A DNA stretch of 64,000 nucleotides, from positions 24,108 through 88,107 of the forward strand of contig MU859214.1 in assembly GCA_033297205.1 (NCBI GenBank), given 5' to 3'. Source of the DNA: Pseudoneurospora amorphoporcata (taxonomy: Eukaryota > Ascomycota > Sordariomycetes > Sordariales > Sordariaceae). A program made the translations under genes and the position numbers. Below are positions 23,930 through 34,373 of this stretch, in pieces. The notes beneath the pieces were generated by a model. It was given only the letters and a program-made list of their open reading frames with translations, was not told where the DNA came from and did not search any database. Within the stretch, counting starts at the first letter, position 1. Every line of letters begins with the position of its first letter.

Positions 23930-24000
23930 CACTTTCAAAGCCTTCTTATACCAAAGAAGTTTGGTACGTACTTCAGTAGGTACTGAGCCTTATTGCCTAA
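23930..24000 (-). repeat. Fragment of the gypsy-family LTR
   Basis: The reverse complement contains CTCAGTACCTACTGAAGTACGTACC and TCTTTGGTATAAGAAGGC, matching the interior of the LTR at 19930-19975. Orientation is opposite to the neighbouring LTRs; the ends cannot be defined. Confidence 0.6.
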
Positions 24001-24082
24001 TGCCTTAAGGTATTTATCTAGCGGTCTTTATATATGTAGATCTTCCTGAGTGCTTTCACCCACTCTCCTTCTTTCCTCTAGT

Positions 24083-24572
24083 TGTCACACAGACATTGCC
24101 CACAGTCCTGGGGTTAGGGTCGCAAGGCCCAGCAGAGCCTCAATGCTAGGAATAAGCTTCGAGATGCCCGGTGGCCTCAGGGCTGCAACACTCCCCTCGG
24201 CCGGATTCTCGGCCACGGCCCATTCCCCCGGCGGAGCATCACGTCCCAATGGTCTCATCAACACTTGGCGTTAGGCCGCGATAACGGGCCCTCGAGTTTT
24301 AACTGGAAGCAACCCGAACCAACCAAGAAGGATCGGACCAGCTAAGACGGCTCAGGAGGAAACACTGTTAGCAAGAGGATACTTTGCGGCCTTAACAGGC
24401 CGGAAGGACCCTGTATGTATTGATTAGAAGGATGGTCTAGATTTGTATAAGAAGGCCTGGGAACTCAACTCTCGTCTTGAAGGTTGAAAGGATCAACAAG
24501 GCCTTCGAGACCAAAGTTAATTATCAACTAAATTGAACCACTATTCCAAGCCCATACTCTGCCCTTATTATA
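24083..24572 (+). repeat. Longer solo LTR of the gypsy family with target duplication
   Basis: Begins TGTCACACAGACATTGCCC and ends GCCCTTATTATA (CTTGTCACA in the 19.7-kb copy). Flanks are CTAGT (24078-24082) and CTAAT (24573-24577), a 5-bp duplication with one G-to-A change. The 490-bp length exceeds the 395-bp relative because of a GC-rich middle (about 24170-24290), either an ancestral segment lost from the other copy or an insertion. Confidence 0.78.
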
Positions 24573-24639
24573 CTAATACCGGCCTTCGTTCAGTCACTCT
24601 TGTTTTCCCAGCAGCTACGTGGAGCTGTACGTACGCGCG

Positions 24640-24967
24640 CATAGGCTAGCCTGTTTGGGCTTTCGCCTATATAGCTAGTCCTTTATATATATCGTATAAT
24701 AATGTATGTCGGTACCCTCTCGCCCCGTAATACGAGGGGAACCTCGTGATGATGCTCAGCGCCATCGGCAATTCTAGGGTTGGTTCGGTTAGCTTGATGG
24801 CGCAAGATGGGGTTCAGGTAAGTTGTGCCAGTGGCCAAGAGTCCGGCCGAGGTGAGGTTGAGTTTCGTGGCTAGAGGCCGCCAGGCACTTATAAGGCTGA
24901 TGCCAAGCGTTGAGGTTCTATTAAAGCTTCGGAAACCCTAACCCAGAACTGTGGGCAAATATCTGTG
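24640..24967 (-). repeat. Related LTR in opposite orientation
   Basis: The reverse complement starts TATCACACAGATATTTGCCC, then GTTCTGGGTTAGGGTTTCC and CCTCAACGCTTGGCATCAGCCTTATAAGTGCC, close to the 19685 LTR. A TATATATAAAGGAC promoter-like stretch lies further in. The far end and target duplication are unclear. Confidence 0.6.
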
Positions 24968-25484
24968 TGATAGGAGAGAAAGGAGTATATGCGTGGAGGA
25001 CTGGTTATATGGGCAAGAGCCCAGACAAGCCCAGTCCGTGTGTGCGGACGTGTAGTGCGACAATGTTATAAGCTAACCCGGTGGCAATTGGGCAGTTACG
25101 GGTTAATCCTATAGCATTTGGACCGTACAGGCACTTGTAAAAGGAGTCAAAGTGTCACAGGATTACCTGTGACTGTGCCTGGCATATCACGTGCATGTGT
25201 ACGTGTGCTGGTCCCGGCTATATTGCCAGACCTGCGCACACCTCTCTTCTCCTCTCTTCGTACAATTACGCATATCCAACCTACCCCCTACCTTTCGCCT
25301 TACCCTGTGATACAAAGGATGGAATAGTCTTGCTTCTTTATAATGAAATACGTCATCTTGACAACAGCAGAAGGTACCAGAATCTACAAAATTCTTATAA
25401 ATTTACCTATCTTCCCAGACCCTTCTGGTGGCACGTTAGGAAAAAGAAATAAAGAGAAAGGAATTAAGGATGACTTGGAGTAAA
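24968..25484. other. Spacer 3' of the NWD relic
   Basis: No family is recognisable. Two overlapping short open frames (25118-25327, 25195-25452) lack any domain hint. The 3' untranslated region of the NWD gene would lie at the right end. Confidence 0.4.
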
Positions 25485-28400
25485 CTATATGTCTTGTGAG
25501 AAGCCAATAAACCAAACTAGTCCCGATGTACAGCCGATGGATATTATCCGTCCCTGGACATTATAACAAACCGATCGGTAATTCGGTGGTAACCAGAGTA
25601 CGTTCTGGCCGTTGCAAGTAATCCAAGACTTATCCTGTTCCAAGCTATAGCCATAGATTTCTGAGTTATCTAGTACAACTTGGCTTTCGGTAGTTTCTGT
25701 AACTATTTTAATACGTCCAACGTGGGTAAGGAGGTAGCGATTGGTAGGGTCAAACGAAATATCGGTCATCATAGGACTAGTAGGAATGGTCTGGAGGCAG
25801 CTCCCCGACGCCGGATCCCAGATCTTAATCGTGTTGTCGTCCGAACCGGACGCAAGCCGCTGGCCATCAGGCGAGAAGGCTACGGAACGAACAGAGCTGC
25901 TATGGCCTTCTAGGGTCTGGAGGCAGCTCCCCGACGCCGGATCCCAGATCTTGATCGTTTTGTCCCCCGAACCGGACGCAAGCCGCTGGCCATCGGGCGA
26001 GAAGGCTACGGAATAAACAGAGCTGCTATGGCCTTCTAGGGTCTGGAGGCAGCTCCCCGACGCCGGATCCCAGATCTTGATCGTGTCGTCCCACGAACCG
26101 GACGCAAGCCGCTGGCCATCGGGCGAGAAGGCCACGGAATAAACAGAGCTGCTATGGCCTTCTAGGGTCTAGAGGCAGCTCCCCGACGCCGGATCCCAGA
26201 TCTTAATCGTTGTGTCGTCCGAACCGGACGCAAGCCGCTGGCCATCGGGCGAGAAGGCCACGGAACGAACAGAGCCGCGATGGCCTTCTAGGGTCTGGAG
26301 GCATGCATTCCAATCTAATTCCACAACCGGCTTAGTTCGAATCCATTCAGGTTCTTCTGCTCTGAAATTCCTCTTTATCAAGCTATTCCTTGGAACAAAT
26401 ACAAGCGCTAATATATATGCTTGAAGTGGAGCTTGCTCTATTATTGACTTATTTGATAGAACAAACCGGTAAGCATCCCAAACAAGCTTTGACAACTGCG
26501 ACTGATCATTACCTCCCTATATCTTTAGTTAGACCAAGTTCCTTGTGTGGAGTTAGACTTGTACTTACTAGTAGGCCCTCGAGCTTTCTAATAGCAATAA
26601 CGCCCGCAGGCATAGCTTGGAGTAGACTTAAAGCTTCCAGCCAGTAAAGATACTTCGTCTTAAGGAATATATAGACAACCCCGTTATCCTGTAAAGGATC
26701 GTGCCGTTTTATATTCGTACCAGAAACAAAGTCACGCAAGTGATCAACCCAGTAGACGCACGAATACCGCACCGTCGCTAGCGGGTCCGGATTCGGTACT
26801 TAGGCCTTATCGCTGGGAAATCCTAGTACCTTTAAGCTGTATATGTCGCGTCGCAGTGTTGTAGACATGGCATCAAGTGACCTCGAGAAGATGATATAGT
26901 TTACATCTTCTTTCCCAGAAGGAAAAATCCACTTGAACGCCTCCTGAGAAGCTTGGTTGCCAGCTTTATCAGAGGCATTACCAAATAAAAAGTCCTTAGC
27001 TGATTGATAGACAAAGTAGATGGTTCGTTCCCGCAGTGTTAGAAATGAACCACAAAGCCCTATAATTGTTTCTAAAGACTCGAAATCGTCGTAAGTGTCA
27101 TCAAGCTCGTCGGCGAGAGTAGTTAGTTCTTCAAGGCTGATCGGCCGGCGAACAATTGTGACAACAGCAAGAATGTGCTTGCAAAGATCGGATTCATCAA
27201 ACTGGCTCATATCCTCTCTCATCCGCGCATATAGAGCATCCAGCCCAGATGGAAACATGCGTAGCTTTTTTAGGGCAAACCCTTTCTAGACCTTTTCAAG
27301 CGCTTGACAGACTAGCGCCACCCAAAGGAACGTATCTTACGCGTTGGAGCACAGGTAGTCCTGAACGGTCTTTTTTGTCCTTGGATCATACTTCTTCCGC
27401 CCTGCCAGGTCATCCACCTTGTACAAGATAAATGCATTGACAGCCGCTGCGACGGATCCCGCATTTAGCTCCAGGGAGACCTTCACTTTATCTGCGGCTT
27501 TCTCCAACCGTTCCTCAATTTGCGGCCAATTACGGCTTGAGACGATCCACTTGACTCGAGATCCAAATGATGATTGCTGAGCAATGAAGTCGAGAAGTTG
27601 CGGCAGGTCTGTTGCAACGCACTCGTCAAGCGCGTCAATAACTAGGTAGGTCGTTCGGAGGCTTGAGTCTTGTAAAATATTGGTGAAAATATTTGATAGG
27701 GCGATCCATGTATTTGCATCTTTGAAGAGATTCTCGCCTACACGGTCATACTCCTTCCGCACGTGTGAGAAGACAGATGGCTACTGCTCGATAAGCAGGT
27801 AGATCAGGCCGCGCAATACGGCGGCTACATTGTTAATACGAGAGTCGGTAGCCTGGCAGAAGAAGTAGGCCACATTGCAATGGCGCGCGTTGGCAGTATT
27901 GCCTTGATCCAGCTCATTGATGATGCCGCACAGCAACATAGTCTTCCCTTTGCCGGGGTCTCCCTTGATCCAGAGCAGTCGGTGCTGTGGGTCGTCACGC
28001 CATTGTTGAAAGTCAGTGTTATCGAGGACCCAACGATACGAGTCTTGCAAAAGGCCGCCTTTGGTCTGTTCGATACGGGTTTTATCGTGGCGAGGATCGG
28101 AAAGGCGTACGTGCTTTAGACATTGCTGGTCCTTCTCTGACATTGCATAGCTAACGAACTGCTCGAGACGAGACATTACTTGCTAATTGGTGTATGTTTG
28201 GGTATCGTTTTGGAAGCAGTTTTCGGCGTCTTGGATAGCCCCCAAATCAGCTTTCCAATCATCAAGCGTGATCATATCCCGCAGAAAGACTAAGCCGCGG
28301 TTGCGATAATAAGCACAAACACTCTTAATCTGATAAGAGAGGAGCGCTTTATAGAGGTCAATAATTTGGTTCTCCAATTCGCCTCTCATTCCATCAAATT

Positions 28401-29226
28401 CGCTGATGTTATTGGTAGGATCCCGGAGAAGGCTAGTCGATAAATTCCAATACCAGTCCATTCTCTTAACAACGTAGTCGATCCCTTTGCGGTTGGCTTC
28501 AGTCGCTTTTATAGGGTTGGCAAGCATCTGCAAAAGTTAGCATGAGAAATATTATCTTCCAGATAAACGTACCTCTAAAGCGATACAAATACCGGTCCAA
28601 GCGAGCGCGGCTTGGGGCACGGTCTGGATTGCCGCACTTATAATGTTCTTAGTAGATAGAACAACGTCCACGACTTCGCCACAACTCTCTTTCACTTTGG
28701 CCTCTCTCTCAGTCTTGGCTAGGCCGGCATTGATAAGCTGAGTCATTTGGCGGCGCCTGTCCGAATTGTTTTGGGCGATGATGTTCGGCTGAGACTCGAG
28801 CACCATTGAGTTGGAGCCATTTTGTAGCTGTCGGGACAGTATCTTCTCATATGCGTCCACCAATTTAGCCTCTTCCTGTTTAAGCTCATTATAGGCATCC
28901 TCCCAGAATCGTACAGGTAAGCTGGTAGTAGTGTCATCTGCGCTGGCGGACGTCTCTGTGTTGGTGGGATTGGTAGCGGGAGCGGCTGGGAGGTGAACAG
29001 TAGTATCATCCGTACCGGCGGACGTCTCTATATCGGCGGAACCGGGAGCTAAAGCGGCTGGGAGCCGGGGGGCGGGCATACGGGTAGCGGACATAGCGGT
29101 GGCGGCGGGGATTTATTGCAAAGGTGCAGGACGAGATTGCTCTTAGTCCTTAGAACTTTTCCTATTCTCCGCATTTCCGTATCGCTTAAAATGCGTCTAG
29201 AACCACGAGCGCAATTGTCGAGGCAT
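25485..29226 (-). pseudogene. RIP-inactivated NACHT-WD40 (NWD / HET-E-like) NLR gene
   Basis: Nearly full length. From the ATG at 29226: a short basic leader, a Pro/Ala/Thr-rich stretch, then the NWD N-terminal domain (about 28900-28580). A 45-bp GT-AG intron (28528-28572) follows, then a conserved block (RMDWYWNLSTSLL), NACHT with Walker A GDPGKGKT near 27950 and Walker B TYLVIDALDEC near 27640, a linker, four WD40 repeats and a C-terminal propeller-like tail to the stop at 25485. About nine stops break it: three in the first 50 codons, others near 28180, 27780, 27338, 27284, 26798 and 26168. Each fits CAG/CAA to TAG/TAA or TGG to TAG. A frameshift lies near 26505. NWD proteins in relatives (HET-E, HET-D, HET-R of Podospora) control heterokaryon incompatibility through their WD40 sensor; this allele is dead. 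Confidence 0.9.
25788..26291 (-). repeat. Four near-identical 126-bp WD40 units
   Basis: Unit phrases are SVAFSPDGQRLASGS, TIKIWDPASGSCLQT and LEGH. Differences concentrate at a few codons: HRGS versus HSSS, R/Y before SVAF, and the four residues after ASGS (DDTT, WDDT, GDKT, DDNT). These lie where the sensor surface of HET-E-type WD40 propellers is known to vary. One unit has TAG for CAG at about 26168. The high identity indicates recent homogenisation by unequal exchange. Confidence 0.92.
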
Positions 29227-29609
29227 CGTAGCTTTGAGGAAGGAACGTCTTGACTACGGTGAAGATACTATGGTTGATGATTAATAAATCGAGTTTATGA
29301 AAGTGCCGGGAATTCCTCTCTCCTGCCATCTAGGACAAAACAAGGAAAAGAAACTAGAACACTGTGTTTTCTCGAGGTTATGAAGGAGCATAGGGCTCTG
29401 TGTTGTCACCTTATTAGGCGCGAGATGGCTGGCGGCTTCCTCCCAATTACACGCTAATTACCCAAACGCCATTTCTTTTTTGAGGCTGGGCATTCATGGA
29501 CCCGAAAGGTTCAGGGCACCAAATCAATTGCCTGGGTTGGGCGAGGGTCGTGGCTTTCTGTCACAGGTCTACAGGATTGGCAATAGTGTACCAGCAGCGG
29601 CCTGGTAGT
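29227..29609 (-). repeat. Upstream flank of the NWD gene, uninterrupted duplicate copy
   Basis: Matches 17054-17268 plus 18653-18808. It holds the presumed promoter and leader of the NWD gene. A single TA near 29450 (CCCAATTACACGC) marks where the other copy carries the Tc1 element. Differences are mostly transitions. Confidence 0.82.
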
Positions 29610-29929
29610 CGACGGCTCCAGCGCCGTCTACGTGGCTAGTGCCGACAGCGTGGGGTAACGCCTCAGGGGGCGCAGGCGACGCATGGGTGTCGTACAACAG
29701 ACTCAAGCAAAGTCTTCCTCGCTATGCGAGCTGGTTTTCTCTCCTTCGTAGAACCTTATCCATTCATTACGCATAGTACCAGTGCCAACCCTACTGTCAC
29801 CATTACAAAGTCCATAATAATCAAGGTTCAGCTACCGGAAGAGGAGCTTGTACGGCCGCGACTGAGAATTGTGCTAGTATACCCATACCGCGGATATTAC
29901 ACTTTGACAAACGTTAACGGGGCTAGCCG
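29610..29929. other. Unassigned segment between NWD flank and foldback half
   Basis: GC-richer than most of the left compartment. Part of a plus-strand open frame (29724-30077) runs through it into the foldback arm. No domain recognised and no counterpart in the 18.8-kb copy. Confidence 0.4.
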
Positions 29930-30150
29930 CAGTGTCAGGACGGCCAACTTGTCTCGTAATCGGCCCAATTATATTCATCTTTTTAGCGCCGGCTCCCCAC
30001 TCACTGTCTTGCCTCCGTCCGAAGGATATGGATATGGGAGGTGGTTGTTCAGTTTTTTGACCCTACCACGTGATTAAAAGACCCGGTTCATATCCTTCCA
30101 ACTCCCATACATAAGCTGACCCTCACTGGCTTATCTATGGGAGAGCGGAC
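29930..30150 (+). repeat. Left arm and start of right arm of the foldback element
   Basis: Begins CAGTGTCAGGACGG and repeats the left arm of 18961-19346 (CAGTTTTTTGACC; ATATCCTTCC; CTCCCATA), passes the centre and breaks off after CTTATCTATGGGAG. The missing half marks a truncation at the border with core sequence. Confidence 0.82.
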
Positions 30151-33100
30151 GGGATCCCGAGTTTTCCAGTGGGTATGGTCGTATGTGCTTATGATGGGCA
30201 TGAAAACACCTTATATTCTCGGTTAAGCTGCTCGGGAACATCTCTTTTGTAGTAAACTGCAGTTGAGGTACAGCAAACACTCTCAGCATCTTCCCCCCCG
30301 ATGGCCGTTTGATTGGATCTTGACAAACAAAGCGTCTTTGAGATTGACCCAAACCCTAGAAATATAGAAATACGGTGCGTGTGGAGAAACACACACAATG
30401 TCCCGTTTCAGAAGCACTGGAATCGCTTCCCCAAGCAACAAGCCAAGAGAAGCCGAGCCATCCGCAACAGTTGAGCAAAGAAAGGGAGGGGTCCAGACCA
30501 CTTGTGTAGAAACACGCCCGGGGCCAATCTGTCTCCCCATAGCGATGATCCCATCCCCCACACTCCATCATCCGATGTTTGTTTCCGGACTCACTGACTC
30601 AAGACCGTTGGGACGTTCGGAGTCGCGGGGGATGTGACCATGTGGGGCTCTCGATATGAGTATCGTTCGAGGTATCGTTTGAGGTTTGGTGAGGGGAAGA
30701 GCGCGGAAAGGGGCCCGGCGGAAATGGAACGGGCCGACGAACTCTGTCAGGGGCGGGTCATCCCTTTGAAGAAGTGAGGGTGTGTTGAGGGCGTTTTCAC
30801 GTTCTGCAAAGGAGTGTGTAAAGGCACGGTCCGAATCTTGAAGTGTCGGAACGTTACAACCAGCGAACTGAAAGCCGTCTTGGATATCGAATGTCGTCAA
30901 ATTGGTCGGTAGGTTAGGGAGCCCCACTTGTAGGGCGTAGCGCATGTAAAATCGCGGAATGAGGGATTTTGTCAGGGATAAATAACCATTCTACCTTTTT
31001 TGACAGGCCATATCGGCCTTGGAAGTTCCGGTTTAAAATGGTAGTATCCAAATTTTTGGAGTTTACCGGGAGAAAAAACACATGGAAGCATTTGTACGGA
31101 CTTCTGTCCAGACACATGCACGGATACATACGTACAAATCGTTTCCGTTCTGTAATGTGTCGTATTTAACGTCTTTTTGTTTCGGACGTTTTTTCTTCAC
31201 ATGTGTCAATACAACGGGACACAGCTACCATGATGGATCCGATCTCAACCACCAACCACCACCAACAAACACCAACCAACCAACCAACCCCCTACGTCCA
31301 TCAGCTGCGCAAACACGTGTGAATCAACAACGACACTCTCCAAGACCTTAGACCACTCAACTCAACGCACATGCTACTGATCGCAAAAGCGGCTCAATCG
31401 TCCGTTCGTTCGTCAGGCCGTCTGCCCTACCCGTGCCATTCATTGATCAACGAACAACAACAAGCCATTTATATAGCCATAAATGGCCGCCTGCATCGAA
31501 CAACCGACACATGGAGCTCCAGTACAACCCCACGGGGAAGTGTGCTTGCATGGCCGGTCTGCAACTTCATTTGGCTTTGCTGGAAAGAAAGGTACAACGA
31601 ATCGTATCAATCATTTTCTTTACCTTGTTGTGAACAAGTACTCCAACGAACGAATTATTCATCACCGTATCGTATCAACTCCATTGTCTCATCCCGTCCC
31701 TCGGTCGTTCCTTCCCTCCTTCCCTTGAAGCCGCATGATTACGATATCAACTGAAGCTCGGCTACCCCACCGGTGAAGGGAGAAGAGGACAATCTAGGCA
31801 GGTACCGAACGAGTCCATTGTGGAAAACGTTGGAGACAATATATATGCAACGAACGCGGCTACGGGCTACGGGCTACGGTTAATAACATATTTTCCGGTC
31901 CCGACCTCTCAATCTCGTCCCCTATATTAGTCCCGGTCTTATAAGCGCCGTTCCCCGGCCGCGGCTCGAGGCTCAAGTCGACAGGTGGATCTGGGGACTT
32001 CATCTAGAAACTGGAGGTAATTTGGGGTAAAGTGCAGGGGTCCGGGACAACAAGTCATACGAACGTTTATGAGTTGTCGTCCGGGGATTTGATACGAGCC
32101 ACGAGGCTCATATCAAAGATGAGAGAGAGAAAACAAAAATATGTGATGGGCATGTGTTATACTACCCGAGAGATCGGAAGAGGGAGGCCAGTGAAGTGAC
32201 TGTTTAATGTTGACCGGATTCGGACATTGGACCCTGCCAAGCACGCAATTCTGCGTACACTTTGAGTTTTGAAGAAGAAGGGAAGAAGGAAAGATGGTAC
32301 GCACTGTGATCTGGACCTTGATTGATTGAAGTTTGTATGAAGTTGATGTGTTAGGCATGTGAAGAAAGTAGTCTAGGAGCCGACAAGCCACAAGGAACAC
32401 CAACCTTCTTCCGAGGTACCTTTGTGTGAAAGGGGAATGTTACGCCGCATAAACCGCCGCCTCGAGACACCCTAAATTCTAGTTCTGTGTAGAGTATGTA
32501 CGCCCTTGGACACCAGCAGTTAAAAACTCACCTCACACAAGCTTTTGTCAAGGTTCTTACTCTTCACACCCCTCCCTCGACTCCCGGCAAGGGCAGTTAA
32601 GCACAACCCAAACAGGCTTTACTTCGCAGACCTTCTACATCCACGCCGGCCGATCCCTGACTCTCTCTCTCTCTTTCTCTCTCGCACCCATCTCGCTCGT
32701 GGTTCGTGGCGAAGACCGTGTTGGTAATAAATCGAGATTTTCCAGGAGCCTAACACAGCATAGGCTCAAGTTCGTCCGTCCCGGTTGAGCCGCTAAGGCG
32801 CCGAGCCGTGCCGCTGTGTCACCGCCCCCCTTCACAGTTCGGTTCCGTGGTTGATGCTATCATCCCGTCCCTGTCGGGTAACTGAGAGAAAACGAGATGG
32901 GTAGGATTTAGACGGAACGGTACATATACGGACCGGGAAAGAACTGAATGAACCCGCTGAGGTGATTCGATGTGGTGAGTTTAGGTTCCGTATCGATATA
33001 CATAGCCCTCTGGTTGCTGCGAACTAGATGTGATAGTCCACGTTCTCGACTATTGATGGTACCTGTCCGGCGATTGCTGATGGATGTAGGTACATAGCAT

Positions 33101-34152
33101 ATCATCCCATATAACACATAGGCTGTTAAACAGGGCGGCAGAGCCGCCGCATCGAGCGACATACAGATCGGATCGGCCCTGCAACCTTAATTAACTCTGC
33201 GAGTTCAATGGAATGGAAGGCAAGCCAGCAGTAAGGAAGGAGTTTGGCATGTGACAACACAACATAGCGCTGCGACTCTCATTTTCTCGCTTGTTGTTGG
33301 CGAGGTGGAAGTTTCCCTGTTTCCAACATTCCTTCAGCCGTCGTCGTCATTGATTCCATTCATCCTTGTAAAAATTCTTGCGCACCTCACCCTCAGGCCG
33401 AATGTCAGGCCTACTTGACGTCCGTCCTTCTCCGGACGAAAATGCCAAGGTACCTAGGTAGCGAGCCCTCCAGGACGGGAGAGGAGAAGCTTTTCTCTTC
33501 TCACCGGTGGCCGGAATGGTCTCCTCATCGGGGGCGCAGCGGCACCTTCATACTTGATCCGGAACTTGGAACGAGCCCTGCCTCTATACCGGTGCAATCA
33601 CGGTGGTGGTTTGCTTGCCAGTTGTCGAAGCGTGCCGTGTGCCTGTGCGGAAGCATCATTGATGTTGATGTTTGAGAGATCTTATGGACAGATCGTGCGA
33701 TGCTGTCACGGAAATAGAGAAAGCGTTCAGTTTCCCTATGTTACAACTGTCGCAACCGAGTTCATTGTTGTCGATGCACCAGCAGCAGTTTGCCTAGCGC
33801 CAAACAGTTGCTTGGCAGTAATCGTTGGCTTGCAGTTGTTGCATTGCCCCTGGAGCAAGTTGCTTGTCCACTGCAGCATGTCCAGCACAGCAACTGGCTG
33901 GAGAGATGGGAATAGGCGGGCCGATCAGACTTTGTGATCCAGCTATGGTTTGAAGTTGCTTTTCGGCCCCGATCCGGCCTGGTGTTCAACTTGGCCTCGC
34001 TGTCTCGCTACTCTCGCGCTCTTCTCGCGCTGTTTCAGACGGACCTTCCGTCAGGCAGCAGTGGCAGTGAAATCTGACGTACAGTAGTGTAGTGGGCGGT
34101 GCGGGCGGTCCACGGGCAATTGGCAATTGGCGATAATTCCTTGATGACACTA
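30151..34152. other. Intergenic core sequence, no recognisable gene
   Basis: Composition becomes balanced and RIP stops vanish. The longest open stretch, minus 30568-30945, has no domain hint or clear splice context. Simple repeats include CAAC units near 31250-31290, a triple CGGGCTA near 31865 and CT runs near 32660-32685. No tRNA or rRNA signature found. Confidence 0.45.
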
Positions 34153-34371
34153 CAGCTTTTTTTCAGTCGATTTGGATACCCCAGAAATGGTATAGCGGGC
34201 CGCCATACCTTATTTGGGCATATAAGCGAGTGCCAGCCAGCTGGTTTACCCTTGCCAGCCCCGCCAGCCGACTGTAGGTGACCTATGCTAGCCGTGCTCA
34301 CCGTGGAAAAGTGGGCAGTTACTATACTACAGCTGGTTAGAAGGAATCCAAATCGACTGAAAAAAAAGCGG
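34153..34371. mobile_element. 219-bp MITE-like element with TIRs and TA duplication
   Basis: Terminal inverted repeats of about 25 bp: left GCTTTTTTTCAGTCGATTTGG, right (reverse complement) GCTTTTTTTTCAGTCGATTTGG. TA lies outside each end (34151-34152 and 34372-34373). Non-coding interior. TA duplication suggests past mobilisation by a Tc1/mariner or pogo transposase; the TIR differs from the Tc1 element here. Confidence 0.78.
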
Positions 34372-34373
34372 TA

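Noticed and set aside
30283..30945. Minus-strand open frames near the compartment border as genes
   Set aside because: No family resemblance and no supporting splice signals; left as unassigned intergenic sequence.
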